A DNA stretch of 64,000 nucleotides, taken from contig CAWZYM010000384.1 of assembly GCA_963966185.1 (NCBI GenBank), forward strand, positions 186,001 to 250,000, given 5' to 3'. Under the pieces are notes generated by a model. The model had not been told where the DNA came from, searched no databases, and saw only the letters and a list, made by a program, of their open reading frames with translations. This DNA comes from Rhabditoides inermis (taxonomy: Eukaryota > Nematoda > Chromadorea > Rhabditida > Rhabditidae). This document shows positions 56,212 to 64,000 of the stretch, one piece after another. A program made the translations under genes and the position numbers. Position 1 is the stretch's first letter, and every line of letters begins with the position of its first letter.

Positions 56212-56968
56212 TTTTGTATCCTTATTCTACAATTATGATAAATATCGAATTCCATCTTTAGCCTCCATTTGTACGTGCGATGCCACAGAACAAGTGGACT
56301 GAAGAAGTTTTCCTGCGGCGAATGAAGCTTATTTGTGTTCGATGACTGCTTATGTGTCAGCGCCTGCAATTTGTTCAACTAATCAGATATGATATAGAAG
56401 GAAACAACTAATCAGATATGATATAGAAGCACAAAAGAATACGTGTATGGAACAGTGTGGTGAATCAAAGACTATAGAGACGTGAACAATTAAATGTGTT
56501 CGAAAGATTGTCTTTTTTGATTAAAGTACCAATTATATTTGCAATTGCATCATATTTTATCAACGTTCAATGCTCACAAAACGTACTAACATTCGATTAT
56601 ATCCCATTTCAATTCTCAACATTCAACAATCAAGCATCAAACATCCATTGTCTGGTTTGAGACAAGACGTGTGGGAAGATAGCGGGCGCTTAGCATCCGA
56701 GAGGGAGCTGTCAGCTGACGACGTCACGACGAAATGAATCCAGGAGACGTCAAGGAGACGTAAGGACATCTGCATGCTCACTACACACACGCATCCTGTC
56801 AAGTGATAGTGCGAGAAGGGCGCTAATAGTTGCTTGGCGTGCATCTTTCGAGAGATTCGAGACAGGTTAGTACATATGTCCCATTATATAAGTGTCCGTG
56901 CCAGACTCTGCATCTATAAGCAACCAATTAACGGTCACAGTTTGATCCCTTGCATTCTTGAGGGAAAC

Positions 56969-57018
<50 letters not shown>

Positions 57019-57969
57019 GAGACGAAGTCACGCATTCCTAGCTTCTATCCTTAATTGTGTAGTGTGATCCTTGATGTCTACAGGCTATAGAGCGTTCATC
57101 GCAACTCCAATCTCGCGATGTTCGAAAGACCGCCCCACCCGTGTCGTCTCCTTCCCTCCCTCTCTTTCTCTTCGTTGTGAGGCAATGAGAATCTGGGTTG
57201 ACGTCTCTATCGGGTCGTAAATAGAAAGAATCGTCGTCGCTTCGCAGCCGTAACAGGAAACCTCCGCGAATACGCGAGATTCGTCTGTTTCGTGCTATAC
57301 GTTTTAAAACAAAGAACATGATAGTTCATTATTTGTTATAGTTATGCATATCGTGCGCCTGCACAACCTATGAAAACTACTTGTGATCTTATCAAGTCTC
57401 TTATGTTTCACCTGCGGTAGGGATAGATGAAAAGTTCAAAATGCTACAAGAAGTCTAATGTGTTCGCGAACGGCCATCTCTCTCTCTCTCTCCTCCTCCT
57501 CTCATATCTATTTCCACAGATGTGTGAGCTATTTCATAAACAAATACGTTATTCGTTCGAAATTATAGTGTGTTGAATATCGTGGTTGCTTGCGATCTGT
57601 AGATCCGTGTTGTGAAGATATGAAAAAGAGACAGAAACGCGGTTGTCATCCTCGTTTCCTTATGGCTTTTCTTCTGCGCCCCGGGCTCGTTTCAAAAAGA
57701 AGCCACCTTTCAACCTTCAACGCATCCGCCAAATGAAAGCTTCTTGTCAAGAAGTGTTAATGCTTTTGATGTAACCCCACGTCTCTCTCTCCCCCTCCAT
57801 CTCTCCCTCCCTCTCTCTATCTCTCTACCAATAGTCTAACGCCCTCTGCTTTCACACGAGGATTACCCATCACGGCTGGAAACACTTTCACTGTTCTTGC
57901 TTTAATCTTTGTCTATTGCGATGTCATATGTTCGTACACGTCACATCTGTCTGACAGCCAACATGGGTT

Positions 57970-58021
<52 letters not shown>

Positions 58022-59175
58022 CACACTCATTCTCATTCACTCCCCTTTTCTCTCTGAACCCACCTGTCACATCTTATGAATGTGCCACTTGATCTCATAA
58101 CATGAAACGCTCTTAGGAGAGAGCGAGAGAGAGAGGGAGAGCGATAGAGGGAGAAAGGGAGGTAGAGACTGCATCACCAAATCCAATGTAGATCCACGTG
58201 TTGCTTGTGGAGGGAGGCCGAAATCTCTTCCCGCGCACCCCATGAATTATGCGATATCCAATAGCTTTTCGATTTGCTTGCGCGTCTGCGCCCTCCTCAT
58301 GACACACTGTCTATCCGCAATCTCTCGCATGGCATAAAGGGTTAGAGAGTAGCTCCCTCTCTACCACTACATATCTTTCTCTCTCTCACCTTCTCCCCTC
58401 TCTCTCATCAAAAGCTATCACCCCAGTCGCTCTTTCTCTCCTCTCTCATATCATATGCCATTTCATAGATTGCTACCACGTTCCTCCTTTGCGTCTTCTT
58501 TTCTTCTTTCTTCTCTCTCGCCTCTCCCCCGATATTCACTCCTCCTCCTTCATTCTCCGATCACATAAACAAGAAACTACATACTCTATTACTTACTGTT
58601 GCTTCCCTCGTTTTTCTTACAGCCTTTTTACGAATCCCTCTTCATTCAGATTATGTCATTCTCAGCTTTGTAGGAGGAAGTGGCATTATGCATGCAATTA
58701 TTAGTTTTTTCATCATCGAGTGTTGTGCAAGCCGCGCTCTCTCGAACATGGCCATTGTATGTATTTATTTCTTCCTCCACTCTCCCTCTCCCTCTCTCTC
58801 TCTCCTCTCTTTTTTGTACGCATCGTAATCGTGTCTATTCGGGGGGCTGGGGGCTGCCGCCCAACCTATCCTCACCCCACCCTCACAATCATCCGCCATC
58901 CATTCGCGCCCTCCTAGCGCTCCTCGCTGCATTTCACCCGCCGTGTTTCTTCCCGTTTTGTAGCCGTCCTTGAGACTTCGAATAGGTCCTCCAGAATACC
59001 GGAAGTGGGTCGCAATTACCTTTTTGTTTATAGTAGTAATAGAGTTTTTTTGCCAACCAGCGCAAATCATAGCCTGTAATTGGTCATACAATTATTGTGT
59101 GACTCACTGGTGTACATTATTGGTGTTTTATTAGGTGAGTCAATGCTGCCAACAACCTCCCCTCTCTGTTTAGGA

Positions 59176-59216
<41 letters not shown>

Positions 59217-59688
59217 AGGATTCCCGCGGGTCACATTAGCACTTTCACTTTCAACAGCAGCTGATACTGTGGAGTTCCCAGGAACTTCCTCGAATGATGG
59301 AATGATCTTTGCAAATAGCAAACTTGCTACTGCAAATGCTACATCGAATCATTGTCGTGATCACATCTGCTCAAGCGTATAGCATCATTTGCACGGAGCC
59401 ACGCTCTCTCTCTCTTTCCCTCTGTCCTTCCCTCCTTCTTTCCCTCTCTCATAACTCCCTCCTCTCTTCAAATGCCGCGCAATGATGCTATTCTTTCCAA
59501 AGAACTTCACGCACACTGGTGTTCGATGTTTCAAATCTACATGTTAAATTTAAACATTAAAACTTTTCTTCCCCTTTCGAGTCTTCTCCTTTCTTCCTTC
59601 CTGCCCCTTGCCTCTTGAACTCTTAGCTTGACCATATCATCTCCACCCTCGAGTGCGCAGGATTTTTGCATTAACCGACCGCCTTTCA

Positions 59689-59732
<44 letters not shown>

Positions 59733-60108
59733 TTTCTTTCTTTCTTTCCCACTCTCCCTTCTCTTCTCTCTGTTTGTTTCCATCGAAGCAAATAGGTTGC
59801 AACCTTTTGCAGTCGAGTGATTTTCCTCTTTTCCTCTTTGTTTTACCGGCAAGCATGCTTTCCATTTCCTCCAATCTCTTTTATCGGGATTGACTTTTCC
59901 GGAGCCCTACGTAGGAATCGACGTAGCGTAATGTGTTATTTCTCTTCTTCCTTCCGACACTCATAACTTCTATATATATAAAATGCAGCATTTTTCTGAT
60001 GATATGATCGTATGATGTTTGAATTCCGGAAAATACAGCCCTTTTCTTTGCTCTGCGCAATGACTCTATGACAACCTCCCTTGATACCCCCTTCTATCTC
60101 TCTCTCTC

Positions 60109-60155
<47 letters not shown>

Positions 60156-60700
60156 GTTGGATTGGCAGTTGTGGCATGGATGTCCGTGAAGACGTCTTGT
60201 CTTCGCATCAAACGGCGCTCTATAGACATTGGAAACGGGAGCATATTCTATTGTACGAAACGACGTCTGTTCGAAATTCATTCGCATTGTGAAATGAACG
60301 CACAGGTTCCACAACACGCTATCTACATTTTTGGCATTGAAAAAGTTTCAAGAACTAGCTCTTACTAGTACAAGTGTAATCACTCCAGACTGGAGTAGTA
60401 GAATAAGTCTCCGTCTCCGTCACCTAACAAAGTGCACTCGAGTTTACTCGAAATTTCGTTTGCGTCGACCAAAATTGCTGTGTTAAAAGGAGTGTGAAAC
60501 CACCACCAAACAACATTCCAAGTGTGACTTGCTTTCATCACTACTCTAGCTATTGCTATATTTCGTCGTCAACGATCACTGAATTTCTACAGTGTATTCA
60601 ATGTGTTTATTCACATTTATTTCTCTCACCTTTCCGGAAAGTTCACAACATTACCAGTGCTAAAAAGTTAGTGGCTTCCGGTGACAACAGAATTGAGAGA

Positions 60701-60732
<32 letters not shown>

Positions 60733-61221
60733 AAGAAAGAGGAGGAGAAAGAGAAGACTGCACTTCTAGTGTGGTGATGTTGCTTCCCGTGTTTTCTGTT
60801 TGGTTTTCTCAAGATCCTCTCCACTAGATTCACATCTACATCATGTAGCGCAAAATCTTCACTTGTCACATTTTTTCTTGATATCATATTCTGATGCTAT
60901 CACTTTCTGATCATCAATTTACCTATTTTCACATGATAATCATTTTTTTGGAAACGCGGAACCCTTGCAGATAATCCGATCGCTGGTCGGGAAATTGAAA
61001 TCGACCTCTCTCTCTCTCCCACACTCTCCTCTCTCCCTCCCTTCCTCTTTCTTGCTCTCCTTATGTCACCAAATATAGAAGATGCGACGGCGAGTTTCAC
61101 ACTCTTTCGTGGCAATATAAACGTCGCCATCCGGAGATGGCTTAAAGGAAACGAGACGTGGATATACAACTATTGAGAGAGAGGAAAGAGAGAGGGAAAG
61201 AGGGAGGAAGGTACATATACA

Positions 61222-61264
<43 letters not shown>

Positions 61265-62949
61265 GCGCAGACAAGCAATAGCGGGCGCATGGTATGCCTC
61301 TTGCATGTTTCTGATCAGCATCTCCTCATACTCGCAGTGTTATTGTTGTGTTCTCCCCTCGCCTGCAATCATTTCCATCACTAATCTGTTCACAAGCCCT
61401 TTCATTAGTCACAAGCGTTTCCGGCATCTGCAATCTCTCTCTCTCTCTCACTTCACTCACTCTGTATTTCTATTTTTAATTAGATTGGTAGAAGACGAGT
61501 AATTGACTTTTATTCCAGCAGCGTTTAGCTCGGTTCACAAATGTTCGTCGCTTTGTGTTTTCTGAAAATTTCATCTTTGATGTATGTGTCCTGACTTTCT
61601 CCATTTTCTTGTTATTCACATGAGTATCTGATATCGTTATCCACGTTAGATACATAATCATACGTACATTGGTGCATTGTTTACTAAGCTACACGATTCC
61701 AAGTGGTTTCTTTTTCACATACTCTCTCTCTCTCTCTCTCTCACTTCACTTCTGTTTCTCATGCATCAGATTTGAAGGTTCAGAATGTATTCACAATTTC
61801 TTATATATAACAGACCCGAAGACATCGTTTGTTTTTGTACGGGAGTACGGGTCGTATTCTCGTATTCAGGTAAGTCGAGTCGACAATTGTTTTGTGTTCA
61901 CTTCATGTGTTTATATATTTATATTAAATACTGTGAACAACGTGCACGAGATCTAGCGCTTTTCCTTATTTATCAGTCCACCTTTCACCTCTCACCCATT
62001 CAAAAAAGAGAGAAGAACCGGTAGTCTAAATGCGGCAATCTCGGAAATTAGTCCAACTAGGCGCACCCGACACCCGTGCTTGTAGCTTCCCCCCCCCTCT
62101 CTCTCTCCCTCTCTCTCTCTTCTAATCTGCACGACCAACAATTACCCGGAGTCCTTTGATATTCCGTTAGGCAGTCCGACTCTGCATCTCTTATCCGCCT
62201 CTCTCTCTATTGCCCGAGGCAATCTGTCCACATGCCCTCGGGGCGTTTCTCGGCACGTTGATTCGCCTGTTTACTCGTCGTGGCTCACCGTGAACTAGGC
62301 GTCGTCGTGTTTGGAGTTGAGACTAGCTGGGTGGTCTGGGTGCATCGTGGGTGGTCCGGTGGGTATAATGGACGCTCATCCGACAGAGAGGAGAGAGAGA
62401 CTCGCTCTCTCTCTCTCTTTTTCCTCGTCTTGTCTCTTCGAGGGGCGCCTACACAATGCCATCATAGTTTTCAGCACTTCCCTCCATGTTTCTTTCACAT
62501 ACTCTCGTCTCTTCCAGTTTATGACGCATGGAGGTCTATAATGTGATTAGATTTTTGAATGAGCATCCGTTCGCGTTTTTTTCGCGCGCCTTCTGTTTCT
62601 CCGGGGAGTTATGAGCGATATGCTAATTTCTCGTCATATAAACTCTCCAATTTCTGTTGTGTATGCATACTTTGATGTCTTGTCATCAATATTTTACGGC
62701 AAAGTTTTCAATATGCTTTCATATTCCATTGTCGCGTCTTTTCGCGCTCTCTTTTCCCCGCTGACAGCGCAAAAAAAAGGTGTAAAAGTAACAATAGTGT
62801 TCGTTAGCATACATAGTTTTATATGTTTCATTCTTTTGCAGTATTCGTTTTGAAACTGTGATTCACCTAAAATACGGTGCTCACTGAAATCCTTCCCGAT
62901 GAGCAGACGACAGCGTGTGAACTTTTCCCTTTTGCAATGTTCCGATTAG

Positions 62950-63006
<57 letters not shown>

Positions 63007-63033
63007 TTCTCTCTCTCTCTCTCCCTCTCTCTC

Positions 63034-63083
<50 letters not shown>

Positions 63084-63873
63084 ATCAGTCACTATGCATT
63101 CTTTGCAGTTTCAACAACGTAATATAATATGATTTATAAAATTGCTTCCGCTAAAGAATTGGGTTATAGACTACATATCCTGGTTCCTGGTCTAAAGTTT
63201 GAAAGCTGCAGACGCAAGCATTTTTGAAGCAGTCGCAACTTTTTACGCAATTCGTGTCTGCATCCATCCCACTTTACAGTTTTTTTCTCCGACGTGAATG
63301 AAAAGATGTCTACTAGAGGCTTCTCAAAGACCTTTACAAATGCAATGTAGAAATACGGTGTAGCGTCCTATTCAAATACTTTTGCAAAACAAACGTCCTT
63401 ACTTGTCATACTTACACGTACGCATGTATCTATGTACACTTTTCTTTGATATTCAGAGTATGCGCTTTTCGTGTCAATCAGACTTAATTGGAGTATGAAT
63501 ATAAGCACTTCTGAAACGTGTTGACTGTTCGGAGAGTACGGTCTATACCCGGCATAATTAATCAACTCATGAAAGGAGATTCTCTCACGCACTTGTCGAT
63601 AATATTGTGGCCAGGTATTTGAGCTATCAGAATACAGTAGTTAGTCGTCTGGAGAACTATGCTCTCTCTTTCTCTTTCTCTCTCTCTCTCTCTCTCCCAT
63701 TCTCTTCATTCCTCTCTCTTCCCATCTCTCGCTAGATACTCACTACACACTCGGCCGTTTCACTCACGTGTTCGCTCCATAATTCTAGATTAACTGCTTT
63801 GATAGTCTTGATTGTCTTTCCGAGAATCACGCAACTATTTTTCAGTCCGTCTTTGGATGCGTTTTTCCATCGC
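56212..63873. other. Microsatellite-rich stretch, no gene seen
   Basis: Nearly 8 kb dominated by (GA)n and (CT)n blocks: about 56970-57022, 57977-58017, 59180-59215, 59693-59730, 60110-60153, 60695-60735, 61226-61261 and 62952-63076. Most ORFs are translations of these. Non-repeat parts have no recognisable domain or convincing exon chain. Some could be promoter and 5' leader of the gene starting at 63874. Confidence 0.6.
62952..63076. repeat. (CT)n array
   Basis: About 125 bp of almost pure CT repeat with a few TTTC and TATC interruptions. It is the longest such block in the last 8 kb. Confidence 0.96.
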
Positions 63874-63927
63874 ATGACCGGCGCAATTATGCTGATTCCA
63901 CTTCTGCTCACCTCATTTGCATATCTG
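63874..63927 (+). CDS. Signal-peptide exon of a gene running off the window
   Basis: ATG at 63874 opens MTGAIMLIPLLLTSFAYL, a typical signal peptide, and the exon ends in phase 0 at a GTAAGT donor. The frame is also open upstream to an acceptor (ATTTTTCAG, ending at 63845), reading PSLDAFFHR, so the ATG may be internal to a longer exon. The rest of the gene lies beyond 64000. Confidence 0.5.
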
Positions 63928-64000
63928 GTAAGTCATGTCATGTGTGATTATACTGTGGTAGAATAGTGCAGCGAGTGAGTGATGTCAAGGAAGCTAGGTA

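Noticed and set aside
57038..57319. 93-codon minus-strand ORF
   Set aside because: Basic, no domain and no splice partners, in a microsatellite-rich region.

Overview
The window is eukaryotic and most likely from a nematode. The genes are split into many short exons, intron ends follow a TTTNCAG or TTAG pattern, and many introns are under 60 bases. Gene content points the same way: a DEG/ENaC channel, an F-box protein of worm type, and ABCD4-like, PACS-like, Aurora-like and BAR proteins. One pair of genes has only about 50 bases between stop and start, with a TTTTCTCAG just before the second ATG, which looks like a trans-spliced operon. I cannot name the species. The DNA is full of (GA)n/(CT)n and (AT)n runs and of small inverted-repeat elements. 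Exon models were built by eye. Reading phase closes without a stop across every junction of the main models, but no alignment was run.

Layout, left to right. 113-3862 (+): the 3' part of an ABCD4-type ABC half-transporter, with a palindromic MITE in one intron. 4693-6607 (+): a 313-aa Aurora-family kinase-like protein whose DFG motif reads EFV, with a hAT-type MITE in intron 1. 7833-9434 (-): a 297-aa BAR-domain protein; a copy of its 5' end lies at 4351-4495, just upstream of the kinase. 9435-24000: a mostly non-coding, repeat-rich stretch holding one 83-aa secreted peptide precursor (17403-18127, -), a few doubtful ORFs and dispersed repeat copies.

24001-34585 (+): a complete 25-exon PACS sorting-protein gene, with a tRNA-related foldback element and a second long inverted repeat in its introns. 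35591-36743 (-): a single-pass membrane protein with a CCE-repeat ectodomain. 37816-39426 (+): an F-box protein. 39843-41581 (+): a type I membrane protein of unknown role. 41582-47161: repeats, a retroelement-like fragment and uncertain exons.

47162-49082 (+): a secreted eight-cysteine protein, followed 51 bases later by 49134-56211 (+): a 30-exon, 871-aa DEG/ENaC channel subunit. The channel carries a helical insertion of about 390 residues in its extracellular domain. 56212-63873 is microsatellite-rich and I find no gene in it. A signal-peptide exon at 63874 begins another gene that leaves the window.

Together these are housekeeping and membrane-trafficking genes (ABCD4, PACS, BAR), a cell-division-type kinase, a ubiquitin-ligase adaptor and several secreted or membrane proteins, separated by repeat-derived DNA. 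The most unusual items are the channel with the giant insertion and its operon-like partner, the Aurora-like kinase without a DFG aspartate, the CCE-repeat membrane protein, and two foldback families with tRNA-like sequences in both arms.
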